From positions 1-64,000 of the forward strand of contig CADDYW010000006.1 in the NCBI GenBank assembly GCA_902810745.1: a stretch of 64,000 nucleotides of DNA, given 5' to 3'. The notes under the pieces are model-generated. The model ran no database searches. It saw only the letters and a program-made list of their open reading frames with translations, and was not told where the DNA came from. The first letter of the stretch is position 1. Each line of letters opens with the position of its first letter. The stretch comes from Chloroflexota bacterium (GTDB lineage Bacteria > Chloroflexota > UBA6077 > FW602-bin22 > CADDYW01). A program made the translations under genes and the position numbers. Of the stretch, positions 51,000-59,158 are shown in pieces.

Positions 51000-51836
51000 A
51001 TGAGAACCCATACCGTGCGAGCTGGCGTGCGTGATCACGCGGCCGCGACTGGTGCGAGCCCTCTCGTCGTCTCAACGCCGGACCGCTCCCGCGTTCACCC
51101 AGCCCTGGACCTTGCTTCGGAGTCATCACTCGATGAGTACTGGCAGATTGACACGGTGCTGGGACCGGCGTTCGTCGCGTATAACGAGCAGGGTATCTCG
51201 GCGCTCATGCGCGCGGAGTCTGCATCCGACTTCGAGCAGGCGTTTCTCGCGCAGTTTGGGCGGCCCGCCCGGCCTGCCGTCGAGCCACCGGCGTCGCTCG
51301 TCCGCGCGGTCGACGACTACCTACGTGGAGCGCTCTCGGTCGGCGAGGCGAAGACACGGTTTCGATTCGACCTGCGCGGCGCCACCGAGTTCGAGCGAGA
51401 CGTCCTTCTCAAAACCGCGGAGATCCCCTATGGGGAGGTCCGCTCGTACTCCTGGATCGCGCGCGAGGTTGGCCGACCGCTGGCGGTGCGTGCAGCCGGA
51501 TCGGCAATCGGGCGCAACCCGGTGCCCTTGCTCATCCCTTGCCACCGGGTGATCCGTCGCGACGGACATATTGGCGAGTACGGTCTCGGAGGAGCGACCG
51601 CGAAGCGCGCGCTCCTGGCGGCCGAAGGGGTCGATCCTGACTGGCTGGAGAGGCTGGCCCGCGCTGGCATCCGCTATGTCGGCAACGTGGCGACGCGTGT
51701 CTACTGTTTCCCGACCTGCCACGAGGTGCGCCGGGTCTCCGAGGATGATACGCAAGCTTTGAGGTCCGACGGGGAAGCCACCGCTCTCGGTTACACCCCC
51801 TGCCCCGTATGCCGACCATTCGGCGAGTGGTCGTAA
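51000..51836 (+). CDS. O6-alkylguanine-DNA alkyltransferase fused to an Ada-type zinc domain at the C-terminus
   Basis: 278 aa from ATG 51000 (GGAAGG seven bases upstream). Residues about 25-200 are an Ogt domain with the active Cys in L-L-I-P-C-H-R-V and the arginine-finger helix before it (A-A-G-S-A-I-G-R-N-P). Residues about 218-275 resemble the Ada metal-binding domain: V-Y-C-F-P-T-C and, later, P-C-P-V-C (C-x3-C and C-x2-C). In Ada this domain is N-terminal and takes methyl from phosphotriesters, followed by an AraC helix-turn-helix; here it is C-terminal and the HTH is missing. It should repair alkylated bases directly. Confidence 0.85.
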   Translation: MRTHTVRAGVRDHAAATGASPLVVSTPDRSRVHPALDLASESSLDEYWQIDTVLGPAFVAYNEQGISALMRAESASDFEQAFLAQFGRPARPAVEPPASLVRAVDDYLRGALSVGEAKTRFRFDLRGATEFERDVLLKTAEIPYGEVRSYSWIAREVGRPLAVRAAGSAIGRNPVPLLIPCHRVIRRDGHIGEYGLGGATAKRALLAAEGVDPDWLERLARAGIRYVGNVATRVYCFPTCHEVRRVSEDDTQALRSDGEATALGYTPCPVCRPFGEWS

Positions 51837-51849
51837 CTCCGCAGCGAGG

Positions 51850-52899
51850 TCAGAACTTCCCGTCGCGCACCTCGAAATGGGTCGGCTTCCCCAGGACTCG
51901 CCCACCGGTCGCAACCCAGTGGGCTACCCAGCGAATCATCTGGTCGAGGGTCACCCGCGGATAGCCAAAGAGGCTGTAAGCGCGGGCCGCGTTGCTGAGG
52001 AGTGCTGTCGGGGCCTCCGTGCCAACCAGAGTGGGTGTGCGCCCGAGGAGCTGGCCAAAGCGCGTGGCAACGTAACGGATCGAGACTGTCTCGGGACCGG
52101 TGAGATTCAGCACGGCTGGTGGGCATGCGCACACGGTAAGTGACCGCAGAGCGATACGATTTGCGTCACCCTGCCAGATCACGTTTGCGTTGCCCATGGT
52201 CAGATCGACCGGTTCGCCCGTCCACACCTTCTGCGCGACGTCGAGCAGGATTCCATAACGCAGGTCGATTGCATAGTTCAGACGGAGGATCGTCACTGGC
52301 GTGCCGTATCGCTCGGAGAAGAACGAGACGATTCGCTCGCGGCCAAGACAGGACTGGGCATACTCGCCAATCGGATCCGCCGGCTGATCCTCGGTCGCTC
52401 CGCCCGACGCTACCGGAACGAGCGGGTAGACGTTGCCCGTGGAGAAGATGACCAGCCGCGATGTTCGATAGCGGCGCGCGACCTGCCCCGGGAGATAGGT
52501 GTTCATCGCCCACGTCAACGGCTCGGCTCCACTCGAGCCGAACTTTCGACCGGCCATGAAGATGACGTTCGGGGCATCGGGGAGACTGTCGAGCGCTCCA
52601 TCGTCCAGAAGATCACAGCCGATCGTCTCGATCCCGGCGGCACGCAGCCGTTGCTCGACCGAGCGATCAGAGAAGCGCGACACGCCGACCACCCGACGTT
52701 TCGGTCCGCCGCGCTCGATCGCGCGGCAGGCAAGTCGCGCCAGTGTCGGACCCATCTTTCCGCCGACGCCGAGAATCAGAATGTCGCCCGGCACGTTGGC
52801 CAGAGCCTCGACGACGTCGTCGGTCGGGTGGGTCAGCAGGTCGTCTAGCTGCTCTTCGTCCTCGATCAGGTCGGGGAGCGTGGTCACGCGGCGCCTCAC
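51850..52899 (-). CDS. NAD-dependent epimerase/dehydratase-like protein
   Basis: 349 aa, extended SDR. The N-terminal cofactor motif is I-L-G-V-G-G-K-M-G (near residue 43), and S-T-G-N-V-Y-P follows later. The catalytic Tyr segment reads Y-A-Q-S-C-L-G-R-E: the Lys of Y-x3-K is replaced by Cys, so catalysis by the usual mechanism is doubtful. It may bind a nucleotide sugar or act as a regulatory NAD(P) sensor. Start is GTG 52899 or GTG 52887; the latter has GTGAGG six bases upstream. Divergent from the MerR gene with a good promoter. Confidence 0.75.
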   Translation of the reverse strand: MRRRVTTLPDLIEDEEQLDDLLTHPTDDVVEALANVPGDILILGVGGKMGPTLARLACRAIERGGPKRRVVGVSRFSDRSVEQRLRAAGIETIGCDLLDDGALDSLPDAPNVIFMAGRKFGSSGAEPLTWAMNTYLPGQVARRYRTSRLVIFSTGNVYPLVPVASGGATEDQPADPIGEYAQSCLGRERIVSFFSERYGTPVTILRLNYAIDLRYGILLDVAQKVWTGEPVDLTMGNANVIWQGDANRIALRSLTVCACPPAVLNLTGPETVSIRYVATRFGQLLGRTPTLVGTEAPTALLSNAARAYSLFGYPRVTLDQMIRWVAHWVATGGRVLGKPTHFEVRDGKF

Positions 52900-52932
52900 G
52901 TCGACCGGATGGGTTGCCAGGGTGCCGTCGCC

Positions 52933-52961
52933 ACTATAGCGTCACCCCGGCTCACGATCAA
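52933..52961 (-). promoter_or_regulatory. Promoter of the epimerase-like gene
   Basis: -35 TTGATC (52956-52961), a 17-base spacer and -10 TATAGT (52933-52938) on the minus strand. Its -35 lies two bases from the left arm of the MerR-type operator, so both genes may respond to the same regulator. Confidence 0.6.
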
Positions 52962-52963
52962 GC

Positions 52964-53006
52964 GTATCTTCCGCGAACGGAAAAAATTGACGTTCACGGA
53001 AGATAC
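52964..53006. promoter_or_regulatory. Large inverted-repeat operator at the MerR-MFS promoter
   Basis: Two 16-base arms (52964-52979 and 52991-53006) are reverse complements at 15 of 16 positions, with an 11-base A-rich centre. The right arm begins inside the -35 box and fills most of the -35/-10 spacer of the merR promoter, where MerR proteins normally bind. The left arm abuts the divergent promoter. Confidence 0.7.
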
Positions 53007-53015
53007 CGGCATAAT
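52987..53015 (+). promoter_or_regulatory. Promoter of merR-MFS; leaderless start
   Basis: -35 TTGACG (52987-52992), a 17-base spacer and -10 CATAAT (53010-53015). Only eight bases separate the -10 box from the ATG at 53024, so the transcript begins at or within two bases of the start codon. The spacer is 17, not the stretched 19-20 typical of MerR-activated promoters. Confidence 0.65.
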
Positions 53016-53023
53016 GTACGTAC

Positions 53024-53605
53024 ATGGAATCAAGAGCGAACACTCCTATGATATCACTGACAGCTTTCAATGAGCCTTCCTCCAACCTCCGTCCCATTGG
53101 CGTCGTGGCGCGGGAGGTTGGTCTAACTCCGCGGGCGATTCGCTATTACGAGGAGCTGGGTCTGCTTCGCCCGGCGGTGCGGGTCAAGGGTGCCGACCGC
53201 CTGTTCGACGAGAGTGACGTGCAGCGCTTGCGCGAGATCAAGCGTTTGCGAGAGGTGATCGGATTTTCCTTGAACGAGATTGCCGAGCTGCTCGACGCCG
53301 AGGATGTGCGTGCGCACTTGCGGTCCCAGTTCCGTGGCACGAATGATCCGGCGGTCAGAGTTCAGGTCCTTCGGGCCGCGATTGGGCTTGCCGAGCGGCG
53401 GCTCGCCATGATCGACCGGAAGATCGCGCAGGTCCAGGCAGTCCGGGCTACCGAGAAGCAGGGACTGGATCGCCTCCGCCAGCTCCTTGCCAGAGAGGAA
53501 GAGCACTGTCGCCAGATTGCCAGGAATCCGGCAGTCCCGGACGATGGGAAGAGCCTCGCCTCGATTCATCACACACAATCTGATGGAGGACCGAATTGCA
53601 CGTGA
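53024..53605 (+). CDS. MerR-family transcriptional regulator
   Basis: 193 aa. The winged helix-turn-helix at residues about 25-95 is typical: G-V-V-A-R-E-V-G-L-T-P-R-A-I-R-Y-Y-E-E-L-G-L-L, then L-R-E-V-I-G-F-S-L-N-E-I-A-E-L-L. A long dimerisation helix follows, then a His/Cys-containing tail (H-C-R-Q near 165). Effector unknown; the lack of conserved metal-site Cys argues for a drug or small-molecule sensor. Its last codons overlap the MFS gene, which it should control. No ribosome site is present, as expected for a leaderless mRNA. Confidence 0.88.
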   Translation: MESRANTPMISLTAFNEPSSNLRPIGVVAREVGLTPRAIRYYEELGLLRPAVRVKGADRLFDESDVQRLREIKRLREVIGFSLNEIAELLDAEDVRAHLRSQFRGTNDPAVRVQVLRAAIGLAERRLAMIDRKIAQVQAVRATEKQGLDRLRQLLAREEEHCRQIARNPAVPDDGKSLASIHHTQSDGGPNCT

Positions 53606-55251
53606 CTGGTCGGCAAGACCGGACCGATCCACCGGGGATGAACCCGCATCGTGACACGCAGCCAGAAAACCTGCACCGTCACGATCCCCGGGCATCCGTC
53701 GCGTCCGAGCTACCAATCTCAGGCAGCCGTCCGGCCAACAGGGCGGAGCGCGATGGTGCCGAGATGGCCGGCTATGAGTGGACCGCGCTCTCGGTCACGA
53801 CGCTTGGAGCGTTACTCGCCGCGCTTCAAGGCTCTGCACTCCTGATCGCGCTGCCGGACATTCTGGTGCAGCTTCAGAGCAGCTTCCTCACGATCATGTG
53901 GATCCTCCTTGGCTACCTGCTGATCACCACGGCGCTGGTGCCGGTGATCGGGCGGCTCGCAGACATGTTCGGCCGGAAGAATCTCTACAATACGGGTTTT
54001 GCCATCTTCACGGCAGGGTCGTTGCTGGCGGGCCTCGGGCAGCCGCACCTCCACGGTATGGACGTCCTCGCTTTCCGGATGGTCCAGGGTGTTGGCGGTG
54101 CCCTGCTCATTACCAATAGCACTGCGATCGTCACCGATGCGTTTCGACGGGGACGCGTAGGGCTTGGCCTGGGCGTCAACCAGATCGCCGCGGCGGCAGG
54201 CTTCGTCCTCGGGCCCGTCGTCGGCGGACTGCTGACCGCTATCTCCTGGCGGTGGGTGTTTCTGGCGAATGTTCCGCTCGGGCTCTTTGGTACGTTCTGG
54301 GGTATTCGACGTCTGCGCGAGCCGGTCGGGCTGCCTGCTCACCAGCGTTTCGACTGGGGTGGCAGCCTCACCTTCACGATTGGACTTGGCTCTCTCCTCC
54401 TGGCGCTCAGTCTGCTCGCGTTTCCGGTCTGGGGATGGAACGTCATCGACGTGCTCTTCATCCTCGCGGTCGCTGGCCTGGCGGTCTTTGTCGCGATCGA
54501 GGTACAGCAGCCTCAGCCGATGATGAATCTGCGCCTCTTCGCGAATCGTCTCTTTGGCTTCGCCAACGCGAGCAACTGCCTGAACGGCGTGGCGCGTGGC
54601 GCGGTGCTCTTTCTGCTAATCTTCTTCCTGCAAGGCCCCTACGGGAAGGATCCACTCACCGCCGGCCTCATGATGGCGCCCTTCGGTATCGCCTTCATGC
54701 TGATCGGACCGATCAGCGGCTACCTGTCAGACCACCACGGTGCACGTGGACTCGGGACGGTGGGACTCCTGGTCTCGGCGCTCGGCCTGGGCGGGCTCGC
54801 CACGGTGACCGATCGCACCCCCTACTGGCAGCTCGCGATCTGGATGGCGATCATGGGTGGCGGGTCAGGCTTTTTCAACTCGCCGAATACCAACGTGATC
54901 ATGACGTCGGTGAGGGCCGATCAGCGCGGAATGGCCGCTGGGATTCGAACCATGCTTGGGAATACCGGCCAGATGCTGAGCATCGCGGTCGCCTTTCCGC
55001 TTGTCCTGGCACAGATTCCCCAGGACGTGATGATGAAGATCTTTATCTATGGCGGCGGTATGGGGCAGAATCAGACTGCCCTGAGCACGTTTCTGGGCGG
55101 TCTCCACGTTGCGTTCCTGATCTCCTGCGCCGTGAGCATCCTGGCAGCGGCACTTTCCGCGCTTCAACCGTCGCACGCGCCCATCCTATCCGCTCGACTC
55201 CAAGCACAGGATGAGCCCGCCATGACGACCGAGGGCTCGTCGCCCCGCTAG
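53596..55251 (+). CDS. 14-TM MFS drug/efflux transporter (DHA2, EmrB/QacA type)
   Basis: 551 aa. A hydrophilic N-terminus of about 58 residues precedes 14 predicted membrane segments. Signatures: G-R-L-A-D-M-F-G-R-K in loop 2-3 (near residue 118) and G-V-G-G-A-L-L-I-T-N in helix 4/5. TTG at 53596 has GGAGGA five bases upstream and overlaps the merR stop by ten bases. Likely a proton-driven multidrug exporter switched on by the MerR protein. Confidence 0.87.
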   Translation: MHVTGRQDRTDPPGMNPHRDTQPENLHRHDPRASVASELPISGSRPANRAERDGAEMAGYEWTALSVTTLGALLAALQGSALLIALPDILVQLQSSFLTIMWILLGYLLITTALVPVIGRLADMFGRKNLYNTGFAIFTAGSLLAGLGQPHLHGMDVLAFRMVQGVGGALLITNSTAIVTDAFRRGRVGLGLGVNQIAAAAGFVLGPVVGGLLTAISWRWVFLANVPLGLFGTFWGIRRLREPVGLPAHQRFDWGGSLTFTIGLGSLLLALSLLAFPVWGWNVIDVLFILAVAGLAVFVAIEVQQPQPMMNLRLFANRLFGFANASNCLNGVARGAVLFLLIFFLQGPYGKDPLTAGLMMAPFGIAFMLIGPISGYLSDHHGARGLGTVGLLVSALGLGGLATVTDRTPYWQLAIWMAIMGGGSGFFNSPNTNVIMTSVRADQRGMAAGIRTMLGNTGQMLSIAVAFPLVLAQIPQDVMMKIFIYGGGMGQNQTALSTFLGGLHVAFLISCAVSILAAALSALQPSHAPILSARLQAQDEPAMTTEGSSPR

Positions 55252-55314
55252 CGCGAGACGCGCGATCGTCTCGGCTGCCTCGCTGACCCTCCCGGCTGGG
55301 GCACCACGCCGGGC

Positions 55315-56151
55315 TCAGATGGCGGCGGCCCGTCGAATCTGATCGCGCAGCAGAATCGTCTCCGCCAGGACGTCCACGTTGTTTGCACCGCGCCAGTCTT
55401 GCCAGGTGTACTCCAGGCAGATGTCGCCCGGGTACCCGGCGGCCTGCAGCCGCCGGACAATGTCGTCAAAGTCCAGCGTCCCGTCCCGGTGGCTTGCCTG
55501 CAGGTAGCCATTACGCGCCTGGCGCGCGTGAAAGTGACCCGCGTGCGGCACGAGGGGATGGACGTCTTCCGGGCGATAGCCGTTTGCCACGAAGTGCGAG
55601 TAGTCGAGCGTCAGGGTGAGGCCGGGCACTGACTGGACGAGCTCCAGCGCGCGAGCCGGCGGTTCGGCAACCGATTCGAGATGACACTCCACGCTCAGAC
55701 GCAGGCCGGCGTCCTGGGCGATCGGCACGAGCCGCCGCAGCTCCTGGACCGAGCGTTCGAATGAGCGCTCGGGGCCCACCTCATCCCAGATCACACCGGG
55801 CAGCAAGGTGATCCCCCTGGCGCCGATTCCGCGCGATACCTCGACGATCGCCCGGAAACGGTGGAGATTCGCCTCGCGGTCGCTCGGATCGAGTGTGTTC
55901 ACCGGGCGATCACGAAAGCCGTGGCCAAACGTCGGGAAGAAATCGCAGACGCCCAGTCCGGCTTCGCCGACTGCCCGCCGGATCGACTCGATCGCGGCGC
56001 GAGGGTCTGCTTCGACCTGCGATGGCTGGATGTGGCAGCCACCTTCGTGAGCGCCGACGTCGAGGTTGGGGATTCCGATCAAGGCAATGACCTTTGCCGC
56101 GTCGGCGAAGGAAAGCAACGGAAACGAGAAGGACGTACAGGTCAGCTCCAC
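55315..56151 (-). CDS. TIM-barrel sugar isomerase/epimerase-like protein
   Basis: 278 aa, xylose-isomerase-like (AP endonuclease family 2) barrel: V-G-A-H-E-G-G-C-H near residue 33, S-V-E-C-H-L-E-S near 150 with the metal Glu, T-L-D-Y-S-H-F near 180 and H-F-H-A-R-Q near 205. The Glu/Asp/His set would bind a divalent metal. Acts on a sugar or keto-acid; substrate unknown. The GTG at 56151 follows GGGAGGT. A possible small ORF ends one base upstream of its start. Confidence 0.8.
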   Translation of the reverse strand: MELTCTSFSFPLLSFADAAKVIALIGIPNLDVGAHEGGCHIQPSQVEADPRAAIESIRRAVGEAGLGVCDFFPTFGHGFRDRPVNTLDPSDREANLHRFRAIVEVSRGIGARGITLLPGVIWDEVGPERSFERSVQELRRLVPIAQDAGLRLSVECHLESVAEPPARALELVQSVPGLTLTLDYSHFVANGYRPEDVHPLVPHAGHFHARQARNGYLQASHRDGTLDFDDIVRRLQAAGYPGDICLEYTWQDWRGANNVDVLAETILLRDQIRRAAAI

Positions 56152-56152
56152 G

Positions 56153-56356
56153 TCAAACCTCCCTCGAGGGATTGAAGGCCAGCTTCCGAGCGAGTACGAC
56201 CCAGGAACAGATCACGCCGCGGACACGACCCTGCCTCGCCGGTGTGCTGACCAGATCCCCAGCCACGGTCGAAAGGCAGGTCGTCAACCGTCGGCCGAGG
56301 ATCTGTTTCTGAACCGCTGCGCCTCCGGCCTCACGAGCATAGCTCACCATCACCAT
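56153..56356 (-). CDS. Possible 67-aa ORF coupled to the isomerase gene
   Basis: From ATG 56356, ending in a TGA one base upstream of the GTG of the next gene, so the GGGAGGT site lies in its last codons. Third-position GC is moderately high. No ribosome site of its own. The peptide (begins M-V-M-V-S-Y-A-R-E-A) is not recognised. It may be a coupled small gene or a chance open frame. Confidence 0.22.
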   Translation of the reverse strand: MVMVSYAREAGGAAVQKQILGRRLTTCLSTVAGDLVSTPARQGRVRGVICSWVVLARKLAFNPSREV

Positions 56357-56387
56357 CTTGGCTAGTCGTTCCCCATCAAAAAGGCTA

Positions 56388-56416
56388 TTGAACGTGCCTT
56401 CGGATGAACCTAAGAT
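56388..56416 (+). promoter_or_regulatory. Promoter of the second receiver gene
   Basis: -35 TTGAAC (56388-56393), a 17-base spacer and -10 TAAGAT (56411-56416). Transcription from here would begin about 56423, past the first ATG (56420), which favours the GTG at 56447 as the true start. Confidence 0.5.
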
Positions 56417-56446
56417 TCGATGAATGGTTCGGTGGTGTGGTGGGGT

Positions 56447-56821
56447 GTGAATGACACTATCTTGATCCTGGAGGACGATCCGGACGTTCAGTATATGCTC
56501 AGCCTCGCGGTTGAGCTGCTTGTCGGTGCTCCGAGCGCCCACGAAAGCGATGCGACGGGAGCGTTCGATCGGATCAAGAGGACGCGGCCCCGTCTGGTAC
56601 TTCTTGATACGGCCCTGACCGGAGCACTGCCGCTTCTGCAGCGGCTGAAATCGGATCCGAAGACACGGTCGATCCCGATCATCGGGATCAACAGCCGCGG
56701 ACTGATGACGTGCGCCGAAGCCATCCGCGAAGGCTTCGACGCGTGCTTCCAGGCTGGTGAGATCGACGAACTGGCTGCCAAGGCGAAGGAGTATCTCGGG
56801 AAAGACCCCAAGGGCGATTGA
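56447..56821 (+). CDS. Response-regulator receiver-like protein
   Basis: 124 aa from GTG 56447 (133 from ATG 56420). Receiver pattern: I-L-I-L-E-D-D-P-D-V at the start with the acidic pair, R-L-V-L-L-D-T-A with the candidate phosphoacceptor Asp near residue 53, and a Thr/Ser region at I-G-I-N-S-R. The conserved Lys near the end is missing (C-F-Q-A-G-E-I-D at that place), so the phosphorylation switch may be altered. It has no output domain and no kinase beside it. Second orphan receiver in this window. Confidence 0.72.
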   Translation: MNDTILILEDDPDVQYMLSLAVELLVGAPSAHESDATGAFDRIKRTRPRLVLLDTALTGALPLLQRLKSDPKTRSIPIIGINSRGLMTCAEAIREGFDACFQAGEIDELAAKAKEYLGKDPKGD

Positions 56822-56975
56822 CCGCCGTCGGAATGGTAGTCGACGAACGCCTGCACCCGCTTATCTCCCGCTGCGTCGAGCTTTGCCGCCTCTTTCCCCA
56901 GCTGAGCACTGGACGCTCACGCCCCTTCATGCTATCGTCGCAGGGGTCTCGTCACGCCATCTCTCTGGAGGGAAA

Positions 56976-58049
56976 ATGAAAGCGGCGGTTCTCTACGAGC
57001 GGCGCACGCCACTGGTCATCGAAGATCTCGACCTGGTGCCTCCTGGCCCCGGCGAAGTCGAAGTCAGGCTGGTCGCAAGCGGAGTCTGCCACTCAGACCT
57101 GCATCACGTTCAGCGCGATACGCCGACGGTCCTGCCGGTCGTTCTTGGCCACGAAGGGGCAGGTGTTGTCAGTGCCGTCGGCGCGAACGTGACCCGCGTC
57201 AAGCCGGGCGATCACGTGATCATTGCCTTCGGTGCCAAGTGCGGGGAGTGCTTCTACTGCGTTCGCGGCATGCCTTACCTCTGCACACCGGCCAATCCCG
57301 CCCGCCCGCGGCTAGCACGTGGCAATCAGACGATCAATCAGTTTCTCGAGGTCGCGACCTACGCCGAGCGTACCGTCGTCTCGGAGAAGAACGTCGTGAA
57401 GATTCGCGACGACGCTCCGCTGGCAGTGTGCTCGCTTATTGCCTGCGGCGTGACCACCGGCATCGGGGCGGTGATCAACACGGCGAAGGTCGAGCCGGGC
57501 AGCAATGTCCTGGTCATCGGCACCGGCGGCGTCGGGCTGAATGTCGTTCAGGGGGCACGGCTGGCCGGCGCGGCGCGGATCATCGCGGTGGACGTGCGCG
57601 ACAACAAGCTCGAATTCGCGCGGGCGATGGGCGCGACCCATCTGATCAACGCCGAGAAGGAAGACGTGGTCGAGCGCGCGAAGGCGCTGACCGGCGGCTA
57701 CGGCGTGGATTATGCCTTCGAGGTCATTGGCAATCCCAAGACGATCCTGCAGGCCTACGAGAGCGTGCGGAAAGGCGGCGTCGCGGTCGTCGTCGGCGTC
57801 GCGGACGAGAATGCCGATCTGACATTCAAGCCGGTCTGGATGATGCGGCAGGCGAAGACGCTCATGGGCTGTGCCTACGGCTCGTCCCGTCCCCAGGTCG
57901 ATTTTCCGAAGCTGGTCGATCTCTACATGGAGGGCCGGATCAAGCTGGATGAGCTGGTGACGCGACGGTTCGCGCTCGACGAGATCAACGAGGCTTTTCG
58001 GGCGATGGAGGCGGGCGAAGTTGCGCGGGGAATCCTGGACCTCGCTTAA
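56976..58049 (+). CDS. Zinc-dependent alcohol dehydrogenase
   Basis: 357 aa, medium-chain dehydrogenase. Catalytic zinc ligands: Cys in G-V-C-H-S-D near 37 and His-Glu in G-H-E-G-A-G near 60. Structural zinc Cys4: C-G-E-C-F-Y-C near 90 and a fourth Cys seven residues later (Y-L-C). NAD motif G-T-G-G-V-G-L-N near 180. The layout resembles class III/mycothiol-dependent and related alcohol dehydrogenases. GGAGG lies four bases before the ATG at 56976; the frame open to 56757 is unsupported. It converges with the PIG-L gene. Confidence 0.9.
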   Translation: MKAAVLYERRTPLVIEDLDLVPPGPGEVEVRLVASGVCHSDLHHVQRDTPTVLPVVLGHEGAGVVSAVGANVTRVKPGDHVIIAFGAKCGECFYCVRGMPYLCTPANPARPRLARGNQTINQFLEVATYAERTVVSEKNVVKIRDDAPLAVCSLIACGVTTGIGAVINTAKVEPGSNVLVIGTGGVGLNVVQGARLAGAARIIAVDVRDNKLEFARAMGATHLINAEKEDVVERAKALTGGYGVDYAFEVIGNPKTILQAYESVRKGGVAVVVGVADENADLTFKPVWMMRQAKTLMGCAYGSSRPQVDFPKLVDLYMEGRIKLDELVTRRFALDEINEAFRAMEAGEVARGILDLA

Positions 58050-58059
58050 CGCCGACGCG

Positions 58060-58935
58060 TTAGCGGATTCCCGCGAACAGGTCATTTTCTTTCTCTGGCG
58101 CCGCGACCAGCGAACGCACGCGAACGAATTCCTCGAATCCCCAGAAGCCCTCGGCCGCGAGCTCTTCCGGCAGCGGCTTGAGGAAGAAGCTGTCCCGCGG
58201 AATCTGAGTGCGGTGACAGAGCATCGCGTTCCGCCGCGCATCCTGGTAGGCCCGGACGTCGATCCGGGTAGTAATCTCGGCGTCAGGTGTTCCGAGCTTC
58301 TCGGGGTCGAAGCGATCATCCTCGTCGCGCGCGGCGTCCGGGTTCAGCGTGCGCTCTACCTCCCGCCAGCGGCGCATACCTTCGCGCGACACGGCTGTCT
58401 CGTAGAGCTTCAGTGGCTGCCACGGCCTCAGATTGGGCGTCGGCGCGAATGACGGATCGGACGCGAGCCCGAACGCCGCGTGGGTGACCTGGTGCGCCTT
58501 GATGTGGTCCGGATGCCCATAGAAGCCGAAGGCGTTGTACGTAATCAGGACCGTCGGCCGATACCGCCGAATCAGCCGAACCAATCGCGCGGTCGCTTCG
58601 TTGAGATCGGCTTTGTGGAAGCACTCCGGGTGCTCGTTTGCGGGCGTTCCGGCCATGCCGCTATCCCGATACCCCAGGATCTCCACCGCGCCGATATGTA
58701 GCGCCTGGGCACTTCTGAGCAGCTCCTGGGTTCGAATCTCGGCAAGGCGTGGCGCTGCCTCGACCGGATCCAGGTCCGGGTCGTGAATCTCGCCCTCTTC
58801 ACCTCGTGTCGCGCATACCAGGACTGTCGCCACTCCTTCACTGGCGTAGCGGACGAAGGTTCCGCCGGTTCCAAAGACCTCGTCGTCGGGATGCGCGTGA
58901 ACGGCCATCAGACACAGGCGCGGTCGATCGGACAC
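58060..58935 (-). CDS. PIG-L-family deacetylase (Mca/MshB-like)
   Basis: 291 aa. Zinc motif A-V-H-A-H-P-D-D-E near residue 12, G-Y-R-D-S-G-M near 92 and the late H-P-D-H near 148. Length and the G-Y-R-D-S-G-M motif resemble the mycothiol-conjugate amidase/MshB/BshB group, which deacetylates GlcNAc-linked inositol or malate. An ino1 gene in this window makes an inositol-based thiol conceivable, but mshA/C/D are not here. The GTG at 58935 has AAGGAGA six bases upstream; the frame open to 59124 is unsupported. Confidence 0.85.
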   Translation of the reverse strand: MSDRPRLCLMAVHAHPDDEVFGTGGTFVRYASEGVATVLVCATRGEEGEIHDPDLDPVEAAPRLAEIRTQELLRSAQALHIGAVEILGYRDSGMAGTPANEHPECFHKADLNEATARLVRLIRRYRPTVLITYNAFGFYGHPDHIKAHQVTHAAFGLASDPSFAPTPNLRPWQPLKLYETAVSREGMRRWREVERTLNPDAARDEDDRFDPEKLGTPDAEITTRIDVRAYQDARRNAMLCHRTQIPRDSFFLKPLPEELAAEGFWGFEEFVRVRSLVAAPEKENDLFAGIR

Positions 58936-59158
58936 GGTGGCTCTCCTTGAGTAGGAATTGATACCCAGCCATCTGGACTCAGACTTCGGCAGGGATGATC
59001 CTGCGACGCGTTCGTGCACATCGCACCTCTTAGATTCTAACGTGCCTCGTCCACGGGCGCGATCATTTTCTACGGTATGGCTCTTGCAGACATGCGAGCG
59101 TCGGCCATGCACGGCCGATGTCATTCAATACAGCCTCTTCCGAGGAGGAGAACAGGCA

